Origin: Mycobacterium genavense ATCC 51234
Lineage (GTDB): Bacteria; Actinomycetota; Actinomycetes; Mycobacteriales; Mycobacteriaceae
Reading direction: 5' to 3'
NCBI RefSeq assembly: GCF_000526915.1
Contig: NZ_JAGZ01000005.1
Location: 186,001 to 250,000 of the forward strand
DNA length: 64,000 nt
Shown here: piece by piece, positions 51,661 to 64,000 of the stretch
How the letters are laid out: each line of letters starts with the position of its first letter
Numbering within the stretch: the first letter of the stretch is position 1
The notes under the pieces: model-generated
Databases searched by the model: none
Seen by the model: the letters and a program-made list of their open reading frames with translations, nothing else
What the model was told of the DNA's origin: nothing
Position numbers and translations under genes: made by a program

Positions 51661-52068
51661 ATGAGCTACGCAGGAGACATCACTCCGCTCGAGGCATGGA
51701 AGTTGCTCAGCGACGACCCCAAAGCCGTGCTGGTCGACGTGCGCACCGATGCCGAATGGCGGTTCGTCGGGGTGCCCGATCTGTCGAGTCTGGGCCGCGA
51801 TGCTCTCTTCATCGAGTGGAACACCTCGACCGGGCACAACGAAAACTTCCTGAGTGAACTGAAGGACCGGCTCCCGGCGAGGTCGGGGCCCGTGGTCTTC
51901 CTGTGTCGCTCCGGCAACCGCTCCATTGGTGCGGCCGAGACGGCGACCGAGGCCGGCATCGAGCCGTCCTACAACATCCTGGACGGGTTCGAAGGCAATC
52001 TCAACGCGGAAGGCCACCGTGGCGAAACCGGTTGGCGGGCAGTCGGATTGCCCTGGAAGCAGCAATGA
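51661..52068 (+). CDS. Rhodanese-domain protein
   Basis: A 135-residue single rhodanese domain. The active-site loop is VVFLCRSGNRSIGAAETATE with the persulfide Cys, and LVDVRTDAEWRFVGVPD is the CH2-type N-terminal motif. It likely carries sulfane sulfur. Its stop overlaps the metZ ATG, so it is coupled to sulfhydrylation of homoserine; it could deliver sulfide to MetZ. ATG at 51661. Intact. Rv0390 by position. Confidence 0.92.
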   Translation: MSYAGDITPLEAWKLLSDDPKAVLVDVRTDAEWRFVGVPDLSSLGRDALFIEWNTSTGHNENFLSELKDRLPARSGPVVFLCRSGNRSIGAAETATEAGIEPSYNILDGFEGNLNAEGHRGETGWRAVGLPWKQQ

Positions 52069-53276
52069 GCCAGTCGGTCCGCACCCCGAAGGCACTGCCC
52101 GACGGCGTGGGCCAAGCCACCATCGGTGTGCGCGGGGGGCTGTCGCGATCGGAGTTCGAAGAGACCGCCGAGGGAATGTTTTTGACCTCCGGCTACGTCT
52201 ACCCGTCGGCGGCCGCGGCCGAGCAGGCGTTCTCCGGCGAGTTGGATCGCTTCGTCTACTCGCGTTACGGCAACCCGACGGTGTCGATGTTCGAGGAGCG
52301 GCTGCGGCTGATCGAGGGCGCCCCGGCGGCGTTCGCGACGGCCAGCGGGATGGCCGCGGTGTTCACCTCGCTGGGCGCGCTGCTGGGCGCCGGCGATCGG
52401 TTGGTGGCCGCGCGCAGCCTGTTCGGATCGTGTTTCGTGGTGTGCAACGAGATCCTGCCGCGCTGGGGCGTGGAGGCCGTCTTCGTCGACGGCGACGACC
52501 TTGCCCAGTGGGAGCGGGCGCTGTCGGTGCCTACCCAGGCGGTGTTCTTCGAGACGCCGTCCAACCCGATGCAGTCGCTGGTCGACATCGCCGCCGTGAC
52601 CGAACTCGCGCATGCCGCGGGTGCAAAAGTGGTGCTGGACAACGTCTTTGCCACACCGCTGTTGCAGCAGGGCTTTCCGCTCGGGGTCGACGTGGTGGTG
52701 TACTCCGGCACCAAGCACATCGACGGCCAGGGTCGGGTGCTCGGTGGCGCCATCCTCGGCAGCCAGGAGTACATCGACGGCCCGGTCCAGAAGCTGATGC
52801 GCCACACCGGCCCGGCGATAAGCGCCTTCAACGCCTGGGTATTACTGAAAGGCCTTGAGACACTGGCGGTTCGAGTGGACTCCAGCAATGCCTCGGCGCA
52901 GCGCATCGCGGAGTTCCTCGAGGGGCACCCGGCGGTGCGCTGGGTGCGTTACCCGTATCTGGCGTCGCACCCGCAGCACGACTTGGCCAAGCGCCAAATG
53001 TCGGGCGGCGGCACGGTGCTCACCTTCGAACTCGAGGCCCCCGGCAATGCCAAGGAGCGGGCCTTCGAGGTGCTGGACAAGCTGCAGTTGATCGACATCT
53101 CGAACAACCTCGGCGACGCGAAGTCGCTTGTCACACATCCGGCTACGACGACGCACCGGGCGATGGGGCCCGACGGTCGTGCCGCGATCGGTCTGGGCGA
53201 CGGCGTGGTTCGGATCTCGGTCGGCCTGGAGAACACCGACGACCTGATCGCCGATATCGACCGGGCGCTGAGCTAG
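52065..53276 (+). CDS. metZ: O-succinylhomoserine sulfhydrylase
   Basis: A 403-residue PLP enzyme of the Cys/Met metabolism family. SGYVYPSAAAAEQAFSGE and YSRYGNPTVSMFEERLRLIE open it; the PLP lysine is in VVVYSGTKHIDGQGRVLGGA; and LISVGLENTDDL-type residues (RISVGLENTDDLIADIDRAL) close it. It makes homocysteine from O-succinylhomoserine and sulfide in methionine synthesis. ATG at 52065 inside the rhodanese stop. Tail-to-tail with ndh (4-bp overlap). Intact. Confidence 0.95.
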   Translation: MSQSVRTPKALPDGVGQATIGVRGGLSRSEFEETAEGMFLTSGYVYPSAAAAEQAFSGELDRFVYSRYGNPTVSMFEERLRLIEGAPAAFATASGMAAVFTSLGALLGAGDRLVAARSLFGSCFVVCNEILPRWGVEAVFVDGDDLAQWERALSVPTQAVFFETPSNPMQSLVDIAAVTELAHAAGAKVVLDNVFATPLLQQGFPLGVDVVVYSGTKHIDGQGRVLGGAILGSQEYIDGPVQKLMRHTGPAISAFNAWVLLKGLETLAVRVDSSNASAQRIAEFLEGHPAVRWVRYPYLASHPQHDLAKRQMSGGGTVLTFELEAPGNAKERAFEVLDKLQLIDISNNLGDAKSLVTHPATTTHRAMGPDGRAAIGLGDGVVRISVGLENTDDLIADIDRALS

Positions 53277-54646
53277 CCTGCGCGCTGTTCGGCCGCTTGT
53301 TGTTCGGCTTGGGCCATCGCTTCTTGCGTCTGCGCTTCCATCCAGTTGGTCACCACCCGGGCGTAAATCATCTGGTTGGTGATGGCCATCTGGCTCCGCG
53401 CGTCGCCCAAGAAGGTGATGAACCAGGCGATGACGGTGGTGAATCGGTTCTTGAAGCCGACGAGATACAGCAGATGTAGCCCCAGCCAGGCCAGCCAGGC
53501 GATGAAGCCACCGAACTCCAGCTTGCCGACCTGCGCGACGGCGCTGAACCGGGAGATGGTGGCCATGCTGCCCTTGTCGAAATAGGTGAAGGGTTTGCGG
53601 GTGGCCGGGTCGTCGGTGCCCTTGACCATGTACTTGATCAACGTCGCGGCGTAGCGCGCGCCCTGGATCGCGCCCTGAACCATCCCGGGCACGTTCGGCA
53701 CCGACATCAGATCGCCGACGATGAAGACGTTGGGGTGACCCTTGACGGTCAGGTCGGGCTCCACGACCACCCGTCCGGCGCGGTCGACCTCGGTGCCGTC
53801 GGACTGGTCGGCGATGATCTTGCCCAGCGAGCTGGCCTGCACCCCCGCCGCCCACACCTCGCACGCACATTCGATGCGGCGCTTGGTGCCGTCCTTCTCC
53901 TTGATCGTGAGGCCCATGTAGTCCACGTCGTCGACCATCGCGTTGAGCTGGACCTCGACGCCCATCTTCTCCAGCCGACGTTGTGCCTTGAGACCCAGCT
54001 TCTCGCCCATCGGCGGCAACACCGCGGGTGCGGCGTCGAGCAGGATCACGTGGCAGTCGCGAGGCTCGATGGTCCGAAACGCGTCCTTGAGGGTGCGGTG
54101 AGCAAGTTCCTGGATCTGGCCCGCCACCTCGACACCGGTTGGGCCGGCTCCGACGACGACGAACGTCAGGCGGCGCTGGCGCTCGACGGGGTCATCGGTG
54201 AACTCGGCGGCCTCGAACGTGCCCAGAATTCGCCCGCGCAGTTCCAGGGCATCGTCGATCGTCTTCATGCCGGGCGCGTACGTCGCGAACTGGTCGTTGC
54301 CGAAGTAGGACTGCTGCGCGCCGGAGGCGACGATCAGGCTGTCGTACGGCGTCACGGTCTCCATGCCCATCAGCGTCGAGGTGACGGTGCCGGCCGCCAG
54401 GCTGACGTCGGTGACCTCGCCCAGCAGCACCCGCACGTTTTTCTGCCGTTGCAGGATCAACCTGGTGGCCGGCGCGATCTCGCCATCGGACAAAATGCCG
54501 GTCGCCACCTGATACAGCAGTGGCTGGAACAGATGAGTGGTCGTCTTCGAGATCAGGGTGACGTCGACGTCGGCGCGTTTGAGCGCCTTGGCCGCATTGA
54601 GCCCCCCGAACCCGCTTCCGATGACGACGACGCGATGGCGCGACAT
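53273..54646 (-). CDS. ndh: Type II NADH dehydrogenase
   Basis: A 457-residue flavoprotein. The FAD motif is VVIGSGFGGLNAAKALKRAD at the N-terminus and the NADH motif is FVVVGAGPTGVEVAGQIQEL. GQVFVVGDLMS-type residues (PNVFIVGDLMSVPNVPGMVQ) and AWLGLHLLYLVGFKNRFTT near the C-terminus bind quinone and the membrane. It transfers electrons from NADH to menaquinone without pumping protons. Position matches ndhA (Rv0392c), next to metZ. Intact. Confidence 0.94.
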   Translation of the reverse strand: MSRHRVVVIGSGFGGLNAAKALKRADVDVTLISKTTTHLFQPLLYQVATGILSDGEIAPATRLILQRQKNVRVLLGEVTDVSLAAGTVTSTLMGMETVTPYDSLIVASGAQQSYFGNDQFATYAPGMKTIDDALELRGRILGTFEAAEFTDDPVERQRRLTFVVVGAGPTGVEVAGQIQELAHRTLKDAFRTIEPRDCHVILLDAAPAVLPPMGEKLGLKAQRRLEKMGVEVQLNAMVDDVDYMGLTIKEKDGTKRRIECACEVWAAGVQASSLGKIIADQSDGTEVDRAGRVVVEPDLTVKGHPNVFIVGDLMSVPNVPGMVQGAIQGARYAATLIKYMVKGTDDPATRKPFTYFDKGSMATISRFSAVAQVGKLEFGGFIAWLAWLGLHLLYLVGFKNRFTTVIAWFITFLGDARSQMAITNQMIYARVVTNWMEAQTQEAMAQAEQQAAEQRAG

Positions 54647-54733
54647 GAGAATCTCTCTCAGGTCGTTCGATCGGTGTGGCCTCTACAGTCTCCGCAGCGC
54701 AACTCCACCGTACGACTTCGACGAGATGAACGT

Positions 54734-56439
54734 TCAGTTGTCGCTGTGTGCGCTCGCTCTGATCGGCCTCATGCGAACCGAGGCGCGTGCGGCGGTTAGC
54801 CTGCGCTCGTCATGTCTGGCCCGCCCAGGACGCCGCTTCCTCGGCAGAAGCGCAGCGGGGATACACGTCAGCGCGACCAGGAAGACCGCGACGACGAACA
54901 CGACGAAATAGGCGCGGGATAAATCGTGGAGTACTTCGCTCGCGAAGTCGGGGGCAAGGGGTCGACGGGGTAGGGCGGCCGGGTCGACCGGTACTCCGAG
55001 CCGGGCGGCATTCTGTCGCAGGATCGCGATCTTGGTTGCAGCGGAAATGTTTTCGCTGCGATTGAACTCGTTGGTCAGGATCACCGACATCAATGCGGTA
55101 CCCACGGACCCGGCCATCTGCAGATTGACGGTGATCAGCGTCGAACCCAGCGCGATGTGATGCGCAGCCAAAGCCTGCACCATCGAGCCGGATAGCGGCA
55201 TCATGGTGCAGCCCATACCCATGCCCATGATCACCAACCCGGCCAGCAGCGTGGGCAGGTAAGCCGCCTGTGTGGCGGCGCCGTAGGCGAAGGTTCCCAT
55301 GCCCGCGCCGATCAGCGAGAGGCCGACGAGCACGACCCTACCCGGACCGCGTTTGTCCATGAACGTTCCGGCCAGCGGCATGGTCCCCATGGCGCCGAGT
55401 CCCATGGGGATCATGTGGATCCCGGACTGCAGCGGTGTCTGGTGCAGCACCTGTTGCAAGTAGCTCGGCAATAACACCCATGCACCGAAAAACGCGATGG
55501 CAAATAACAACATGGCCGAGTTCGCGATCGCGACCACGCGGTTCTTGAATAGCCGCAGGTCTACGAGCGGATGATCCGCACGGTAGAGGGCATGAACGAC
55601 GAACCCGGTGATCAGTGCCAGACCGATCGCCACCGGAGTCCAGACCTGGCGGTCGGCAACGGTGCCGACGTCCGGGATGCACGACACCCCATACAAAAAC
55701 GTCGCCACGCCAGGCGACAGCAGCGCCATGCCGAGGAAGTCGAAGGTTTTCGACGGCGTCGAGTGATCTGGCGGAAAACGATGTCCGCAAGCACGAACGC
55801 GGTCAGGCCGATCGGCACGTTGATCCAAAAGATCCACTGCCAGCTATGGGTATCGATGAGCCAACCACCCAGCACCGGCCCGCCGATCGGGCCGAGCAGC
55901 GTCGGGATACCCAGCACCGCCATCAGGCGACCGAGCCGCTGCGGGCCGGCCGCATGCGTCATGATGGTGAACGCCAGCGGCATCAACATGCCGCCCCCGA
56001 GACCTTGCACCATCCGAAATGCGATGAGTGAGGCGATGTTTGGGGCGTTTGCGCACAGCAGTGAGCCGAAAGCGAACGCCAGCACCGATCCCATGAACAG
56101 TCGCTTGGTGCCGAACCGGTCGGCCGCCCATCCCGCGAGCGGGATGACGGTGGCCAGCGCGAGTGAGTAGCCGCTCGTTGTCCAGGCGACGATCGCCTGG
56201 GTGGAATGGAATGCGCTGATGAAGGTGCGTTGCGCGACGCTGATGACGGTGATGTCCAGGTTCACCATCACCAAGGCGAGCACGCACACGCCGGCGATCC
56301 GAAACAGCGCGGCGTCCAGCTTGTCGGGATGGATATATGCACCGGTGCCCGGTTGGCCGCTGGAGGCGGCGGGCACCGGGATCTCGGCCGCAGGGTCGCA
56401 CTCCCGTCGCCACGACGTGTGCGTCGAACCGGGTACCAT
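54734..56439 (-). pseudogene. MFS drug-efflux transporter (DHA2, 14 helices), frameshifted
   Basis: From the ATG at 56439 (MVPGSTHTSWRRECDP) helices 1-6 are open, with LDITVISVAQRTFISAF, GWAADRFGTKRLFMGSVLAF and GLGGGMLMPLAFTIM. After FVLADIVFRQ the frame shifts; one base missing near 55768 restores DHSTPSKTFDFLGMALLSPG and eight further helices to the end at 54734. A restored protein of about 568 residues would be an EmrB/QacA-type proton antiporter. It lies upstream of ndh on the same strand with an 87-bp gap. Near the lanthipeptide locus it could once have been the exporter, but nothing shows that. Confidence 0.87.
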
Positions 56440-56670
56440 CAGCCCCGTGCGATGGGTTGACACGGTTCCTCCGTAGTTAGGTGCTGCGCCCGGCCGGGCA
56501 GGGCGGTGGTCACTCGAGGCGGCCACGCAACCTGGATTCTTCCGGTCGACGGGATCCGGGTCGCCACCGCTGGCACCCGTTTCGAACCCGCCGCCAGCTT
56601 CACTTGGGCATACCTGCTACCTGCAATTACGCTCCCACTATCGCGTGGTGTCCTCAGCGAAGTGATCGAC

Positions 56671-57335
56671 GTGACCGTGCAGCCAGGTTTGCGGGTCGTG
56701 TTAGCCGACGACGATGTCTTGCTGCGGGAAGGGCTGGCCAGCCCCTGCTGACCCGTTCGGGTTATCACGTGGTGGGCCAAATCGGCGACGCCGTGGGCCT
56801 GGTGGAACTGGTCCGTGCCGAACAGCCGGATCTGGTGATTGTCGACATCCGAATGCCGCCCACTGGCACCACCGACGGGCTCGATGCGGCGACGGCCATC
56901 CGCGCGGAGATGCCGAGTGTGGGGTTGCTGGTTCTGTCGGCCCACGTCGTGGTTGAACACGCGCTCCAGCTACTGGCCAGCGGCCGTGCTGTGGGATATT
57001 TGCTGAAACCTCGGGTTGCCGATGTCGCTGACTTTCTCGATGCGCTCGAGCGGATCGTCGACGGTGGATCGGTGGTCGATCCGGGTCTGATTCGCGAATT
57101 GGTAGCCGCGGGCGAACGCAACGATCCACTCGCCGCGCTGAGTTCACGCGAGAAGGAAGTGTTGGCCCTGATGGCAGAGGGGCGCTCAAACGCCGGCATT
57201 GCGCGGCGGATGTGGCTGGCAGAAGGCACGGTGGAAAAGCACGTTCGTAGCATCTTGACGAAATTGGGCCTGCATGAGGCCCGCGACGATCACCGCCGCG
57301 TCCGCGCGGTCGTCACGTTCCTAGAGGCTCGCTGA
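56671..57335 (+). pseudogene. NarL/LuxR-family response regulator, frameshifted
   Basis: From the GTG at 56671 the receiver domain starts MTVQPGLRVVLADDDVLLRE with the acidic pocket, then stops after GLASPC. The rest (LLTRSGYHVVGQIGDAVGLV, phospho-Asp in LVIVDIRMPPTG, GRAVGYLLKPRVADVADFLD, and the LuxR helix-turn-helix LSSREKEVLALMAEGRSNAG) is in another frame. The lesion is in a four-C run near 56740. A restored protein has about 220 residues. It precedes a histidine kinase by 12 bp, so they form a two-component system. Confidence 0.85.
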
Positions 57336-57347
57336 CTAGCGATCACG

Positions 57348-58909
57348 GTGACCACGGCAAGACCACGAATACCGGGCCGGTTGAGGTCGATGCTGCTGTC
57401 ACGATCACCACTGCCCACCGCGCCGGCGATTGCGGTAGCAGGCGGATTCATCGCGGTCGAAACGGTCGTGCTGCTGCTACTCAAGAAGCTCACCGGCGCC
57501 GACAACGCGTTCGGGGTCTTGTATCTGATCGGAGTCTTGGTCGTCGCAACCGGCTGGGGTGCCGGTATGACCGCCGCGATGGCGGTGATAAGTGCGATCG
57601 CGTATGCGCATTTCCGTCGTTGGCCCGACCATGGTCCGGGCCTGGCCCAGGTTCAGGACTGGGTCTTTTTCGTCGTCGTCGCCGTCGTCGCGCTGGTGGC
57701 GCACGCTTTGGCGCGCACCGTACGAACGCGGGCGGCCGACGCAGAGCAACGTCGGCAACAAGCCGAGGCGAGCCGCGAGGCACTCACCGCCCTGGCCGAT
57801 CAACAAGCCGCGTTACGCCGGGTCGCGACATTTGGTGGCACGCAGAACGCCGGCATCCGAAATTTTCTCGGCGGTGGCGGACGAACCCACGATGCCTCGC
57901 GGTGACCGACGTGTCGCTGTGGCGCTATGAACCTGACAAGACCGCCACACTGATGGCCGCCCACGACTATCCGGGGCAGACCCAGCGGAAGCCGGTCGGC
58001 AGTCGCTGGCCCGTAGACGGCGAGAACATCATTGCCGCGGTGGCTGACACCGGGCGGCCTGCCCGAGTGGATGACAACGAAAATTTGGTCGGTGCCATCC
58101 CCACGCTCATCCGCGGGCTGGGGTTGCGCGCCGGGGTGGCAACGCCGATCTTCGTCGAACGCCGGTTGTGGGGCGCCGCGGTGGCCGGATCGCGCGAGGC
58201 GCGCCCACTGCCGCCGGACACCGAGCAACGGCTCGGCGAATTCACCGAGCTCGTCGCCACCTCCATCGCAAATGCCGAAGCCCAGGTCGCACTGACAGCT
58301 TCCCGCGCCCGCATCGTCGCCGCCGCCGACGATGCGGGCAGGCGGCTGGAGCGCGATTTACACGACGGTGCGCAGCAACGGCTCGTGTCTCTGGCGCTGC
58401 AACTGCGCTCCATCGAGGCCGAAGTGCCCGCCGAACTCGAGCCGCTCAAGGCACAAATGTCCGACGCCGTAGCCGGCTTGACCGCGGCGTCGGCAAATCT
58501 CCGAGAGATCGCCCGGGGCATTCATCCGGCGATCGCATCCAGCGGCGGTATCGGTCCGGCCCTCAGGGACCTTGCCCGCCACTGCCCCATCCCGGTCAAG
58601 GTCCGCGTTGAACTCAAGGGCCGATTCTCGGAATCGGCCGAAGTCGCGGCGTACTACGTTGTCGCCGAGGCGCTCACCAACGCCGCTCGACACGCGCATG
58701 CGTCCGGGGTAGAGATTGACGCCCACACCAACGGATCGGATCTGGTGCTTTCCGTTCGCGACGACGGCGCCGCGGGTGCCGACAGCAACAATGGGTCGGG
58801 ACTCATCGGTTTGATCGACCGAGTGGAAGCGCTCGGTGGCCAGTTGAGCGTGCTAAGCCCGCCGGGCGGCGGCACCACACTGCGGGCCACGATTCCGTCT
58901 TCGGCCTGA
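57348..58909 (+). pseudogene. Two-component sensor histidine kinase (DUF4118-GAF-HisKA_3), two frameshifts
   Basis: From 57348 the N-terminus has a four-helix DUF4118-like sensor (AVETVVLLLLKK-type helices: FIAVETVVLLLLKKLTGADN, LYLIGVLVVATGWGAGMTAA). The frame changes near 57830 (to VARRTPASEIFSAVADE) and again near 57886 (to CLAVTDVSLWRYEPDKTATL). The GAF domain then runs to VATSIANAEAQ, the phospho-His helix is RRLERDLHDGAQQRLVSLAL, and the ATPase has VVAEALTNAARHAHASG and DNGSGLIGLIDR-type residues. A restored protein would be about 520 residues. Both partners of this system are broken. Confidence 0.85.
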
Positions 58910-58915
58910 ATGCGT

Positions 58916-63199
<4,284 letters not shown>

Positions 63200-63213
63200 C
63201 GCGATCTCCCGGA

Positions 63214-63488
63214 TCACGCCGAACCGGCGTCTGCGGCCAGCAGCCGCGAACTACGGCAAACAGTACCTGAAGTTTCGCTGTGACACTCGGAGTAGGGAAT
63301 CCGATCCAGAGCCCGAATACGTCCTGGCCCGACGGTGCGCACCCAACGGCCGAGTAGCTCTTCTGCCACACCGGTTTTCGGCGGCCGTCTGTCACGAATC
63401 GCATTCCCCGCAAGGTCGGCAGTTCGGCGGGGAATGGGATTCGCCAATCAGGGGTGGACACTGGTGAGGAGTCCGAAGGCATTGTCAC
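63214..63488 (-). other. Possible small coding region between precursor and LanM
   Basis: Two overlapping minus-strand frames are open here. One starts with a GTG at 63488 that overlaps the precursor stop (MTMPSDSSPVSTPDWRIPFP, then TLRGMRFVTDGRRKPVW). The other ends at 63214 (EELLGRWVRTVGPGRIRALD, then RIPYSECHSETSGTVC), and its TGA overlaps a GTG at 63217 upstream of LanM. The best protein-like reading would use the first frame and then the second, about 90 residues with a frameshift near 63370. I recognise no family. It may instead be untranslated operon leader. Confidence 0.35.
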
Positions 63489-63610
63489 TTACATGTCGGC
63501 GTCAATATGGTGGCCACCATGCGCGTGGCGCCGGCACTTTCCAACGCTTCGTCGGAACAGCTGGGGGCGAGGATGTCCTCAATGCGGTCGAAGGTGATCA
63601 AGGTGCTCAT
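63485..63610 (-). CDS. Candidate class II lanthipeptide precursor (LanA), 41 residues
   Basis: The ATG at 63610 follows AAAGGAG with a 7-base gap, an excellent ribosome binding site. The peptide begins MSTLITFDRIEDILAPSCSD, continues EALESAGA and ends TRMVATILTPTCK, then TGA. EDILAP and DEALESAGA match the acidic leader and double-glycine-type (GA) cleavage site of class II precursors. The predicted core has four Thr and one Cys, so one methyllanthionine ring is possible. It lies upstream of LanM on the same strand, with its own promoter block. I have not seen this peptide before. Confidence 0.72.
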   Translation of the reverse strand: MSTLITFDRIEDILAPSCSDEALESAGATRMVATILTPTCK

Positions 63611-63688
63611 AACGGTCTCCTTTTGTTCAATTCATGGATCCTCATAGCGCTCCCGAAGAAGGCGTTATGTGAACCTTTGGATGCCACA

Positions 63689-63756
63689 ACGGTAGCCAGA
63701 CTCGACCGTCGTTGTCCCCCCTGCTACCCGGCTTTTCGACCCCCTGCTGCCCGGTA
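63689..63756 (-). promoter_or_regulatory. 68-bp promoter block with direct repeats, copy B (lanthipeptide precursor)
   Basis: On the minus strand it reads ACCGGGCAGCAGGGG, then GCCGGGTAGCAGGG 23 bp on, then TACCGT (63694-63689) as -10 box, the same order and spacing as copy A at 59921-59988. Transcription would begin near 63682, giving a leader of about 72 bases before the precursor ATG. The bases 63757-63860 further upstream contain no feature I can support. Confidence 0.72.
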
Positions 63757-63860
63757 TTCGGCCGGGGCCGCCGCGGATATCAGCACGCCGGCTAGGCCCA
63801 GACGAAGTGGATGAAACCACATGCGGCGCAGCAGATCTCATCTTTCGTCGGCCGTCAGCC

Positions 63861-64000
63861 TCACCTTTCGATGCAAACCCGAAGTCGACAGGGCTCGGGC
63901 ACGGGTCGCCACCCCAGCGCCAACGAGGCGCCGGGCTCCCGCTCAGCCTGCTCGCCGACCGGCTGCACCTGGCATTGGCGAAATAGCGTGGCCAGCACGA
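63861..64000 (-). CDS. C-terminal end of a protein, possibly cytochrome P450
   Basis: A frame open from the right edge to a TGA at 63861-63863 gives 45 residues: VLATLFRQCQVQPVGEQAE, then GASLALGWRPVPEPCRLRVC and IER. A hydrophobic-basic helix followed by a short beta hairpin of this kind ends many cytochromes P450, but the haem-binding Cys region would be outside the window. Same strand as the lanthipeptide genes. The call rests on a short weak match. Confidence 0.35.
   Translation of the reverse strand, partial: VLATLFRQCQVQPVGEQAEREPGASLALGWRPVPEPCRLRVCIER

Noticed and set aside
63335-63814. A plus-strand frame crossing the precursor region
   Set aside because: It lacks a ribosome binding site and family match. 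The minus-strand precursor has a strong site and its own promoter block.

Overview
The window is high-GC mycobacterial chromosome. It carries dnaK-grpE-dnaJ-hspR with HspR-type HAIR operators, clpB, ttfA-pyrE, a class II fba, purA, metZ and a type II NADH dehydrogenase, nearly all with Mycobacterium gene neighbourhoods. I cannot name the species. I see no PE/PPE genes, tRNAs, rRNAs, insertion sequences or CRISPR arrays.

Layout. (1) 1-16.2 kb is accessory: an MBL-fold hydrolase cut by the left edge, an exported protein, purS-purQ, then a run of catabolic enzymes (SDR, cupin, dehalogenase, DUF427, CocE-type hydrolase, amidohydrolase/aldehyde dehydrogenase with a divergent LysR). Many members are broken: a VOC protein, an alcohol dehydrogenase, a CoxL fragment fused to a dehydrogenase tail, a MobA-like protein, an aldehyde dehydrogenase and a sulfotransferase. 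(2) 16.5-26 kb is the heat-shock block: dnaK-grpE-dnaJ-hspR, an aldose epimerase, a globin-reductase, a DUF3060 protein and clpB. HAIR sites precede dnaK (two) and clpB (one). (3) 26-31.6 kb: broken echA and DsrE genes, ttfA, pyrE, a lipoprotein, a SpoU methyltransferase and a broken LysR regulator. (4) 31.6-40.3 kb: a full form I carbon monoxide dehydrogenase cluster (xdhC, coxM-coxS-coxL, XdhC-YHS, MoxR ATPase, CoxG, CoxE). (5) 40.4-54.6 kb: GH76 enzyme, single-chain SCOT, DedA, fba, membrane proteins, a broken zinc-type efflux pump with a palindromic operator, an M50 protease, purA, a thioesterase-fold protein, a degenerate PurT-like protein, rhodanese, metZ and ndh. (6) 54.7-64 kb: a broken MFS exporter, a broken two-component system, a leucine-carboxyl-type methyltransferase, and a class II lanthipeptide locus (LanM synthetase and a 41-residue precursor gene), ending in a possible P450 at the right edge.

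Most notable: the lanthipeptide precursor at 63485-63610 with a strong ribosome binding site sits upstream of a CCG-type LanM. The precursor and the methyltransferase are each preceded by a 68-bp block (about 78% identical, gap-free) with two direct repeats 23 bp apart and a shared -10 box. This suggests one regulator controls both and that the methyltransferase may tailor the peptide.

Frameshifts (about 16, plus two in-frame stops) are confined to accessory genes; the long conserved genes are all open. This looks more like gene decay than random sequencing error, although several lesions lie in G/C runs. As I remember the M. tuberculosis H37Rv map, the clpB-to-purA segment is inverted there relative to this window.
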